A stretch of DNA of 5,827 nt, taken from Actinomycetota bacterium (GTDB lineage: Bacteria; Actinomycetota; Thermoleophilia; Solirubrobacterales; Solirubrobacteraceae). Position numbers and translations under genes: made by a program. This document shows, piece after piece, positions 5,389 through 5,827 of this stretch (position 1 is the stretch's first letter; every line of letters starts with the position of its first letter). The notes under the pieces are model-generated. The model saw only the letters and a list, made by a program, of their open reading frames with translations. It ran no database searches and had not been told where the DNA came from. The DNA lies in contig SYBY01000149.1 of NCBI GenBank assembly GCA_005788585.1, positions 1-5,827 of the forward strand. The letters run 5' to 3'.

Positions 5389-5827
5389 ATGACCACGACG
5401 TCCGCGGCCACGGATGGGCTCGCCGTGCGGGACCGCCTCATCGGCGGGCTCGCCCACGCGCTCGAAGAGCGCCGCCTGGTCGACGTCACGATGAACGACA
5501 TCGTCCGTCACGCGCGCACGTCGAAGCGCACCTTCTACGAGCACTTCGCCGACACGGAGGCGTGCTTCGTCGCGCTGTACACGCAGGCGTGCGACGGCCT
5601 CGCGGCCGCGCAGGCCCGGGCGCTCGATCCGGCGATGCCCGTCGACGAGCTGATCACCACGCTCTCCCGGGTCTATCTCGCGTACATGGCCGCCGGGCCG
5701 GCGATCGCGCGGGCGGCGCTCAGCGACATCGTCGCCGGCGGCGACGCCTGCCTGGCCGCGCGGCGCCAGCAGCACGAGCGGTCGGCGCGGGACATGCGCG
5801 AGCTCTTCGCGCGCGCGGCCGAGCTGC
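5389..5827 (+). CDS. TetR-family transcriptional regulator (3' end outside window)
   Basis: The frame is open from ATG 5389-5391 to the window end, giving 146 residues with no stop, so the gene is truncated only by the window. Residues about 13-60 form the TetR DNA-binding domain: VRDRLIGGLAHALEERRL, then VTMNDIVRHARTSKRTFYEHF with the recognition helix TSKRTFYEHF (44-53) and ADTEACFVALY (54-64). The remainder is a helical ligand-binding region, including LITTLSRVYLAYMAAGPAIA at 88-107. TetR proteins usually repress and are released by a small ligand. The gene diverges from the MFS exporter with about 115 bp between starts and a perfect dyad in that gap, so it probably controls the exporter. 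It has no Shine-Dalgarno and a TAnnnT box 6 nt before the ATG, suggesting a leaderless mRNA. Strong GC3 bias along the whole frame supports coding. Confidence 0.9.
   Translation, partial: MTTTSAATDGLAVRDRLIGGLAHALEERRLVDVTMNDIVRHARTSKRTFYEHFADTEACFVALYTQACDGLAAAQARALDPAMPVDELITTLSRVYLAYMAAGPAIARAALSDIVAGGDACLAARRQQHERSARDMRELFARAAEL

Noticed and set aside
5313..5501. N-terminal extension of the MFS protein to an ATG at 5501
   Set aside because: The added residues are Arg/Ser-rich, precede TM1 without any motif, and lie mostly over the divergent tetR start and DNA-binding domain.
5323..5775. 150-aa minus-strand frame over the tetR gene
   Set aside because: It is the complement of a frame with a textbook TetR helix-turn-helix; the minus-strand product has no recognisable features.
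1..5827. CRISPR array, insertion sequence, tRNA or rRNA
   Set aside because: No regularly spaced repeats, terminal inverted repeats, transposase frame, cloverleaf or rRNA-like stretch was seen on either strand.

Overview
This is a high-GC (roughly 70% by eye) bacterial window with dense, strongly GC3-biased genes. Repressor genes lack Shine-Dalgarno sites but have TAnnnT-type -10 boxes almost touching their start codons. Together with a two-repeat DUF4389 membrane protein, this points to an actinobacterium, possibly of the Thermoleophilia type. That placement is an inference; nothing here is a taxonomic marker.

Layout. (1) Positions 1-129 (+) are the last 42 codons of an EAL-domain (cyclic-di-GMP phosphodiesterase-type) protein. 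It overlaps tail-to-tail with the next gene. (2) A minus-strand pair runs from 2967 down to 113: an MMPL/RND-type exporter of 720 aa, then a 62-bp gap holding a long GC-rich hairpin, then a 209-aa DUF4389 membrane protein. (3) A 127-bp divergent region separates the exporter from a MarR-family repressor (3095-3601, +). It contains two inverted copies of a promoter/operator unit, one facing each gene. (4) The marR gene overlaps tail-to-tail with an HxlR-family regulator (minus). That regulator lies 30 bp downstream of a 12-TM MFS exporter (minus), and the 30-bp gap carries a perfect 6-5-6 dyad. (5) A TetR-family regulator starts at 5389 (+), divergent from the MFS gene, and runs off the window. 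A perfect 7-5-7 dyad lies between the two.

How the genes may work together: the window holds two efflux modules side by side. One is MarR/MMPL (with the DUF4389 protein as probable co-transcribed partner). The other is an MFS exporter flanked by two regulators, HxlR and TetR. Each regulator has a dyad or repeat placed where a repressor could block a promoter. No mobile element, CRISPR array, tRNA or rRNA was seen. I found no clearly undescribed system. The parts that most deserve a second look are the mirrored promoter-operator units at 2998-3084, the cluster of apparently leaderless regulator genes, and the MMPL-DUF4389 pairing.
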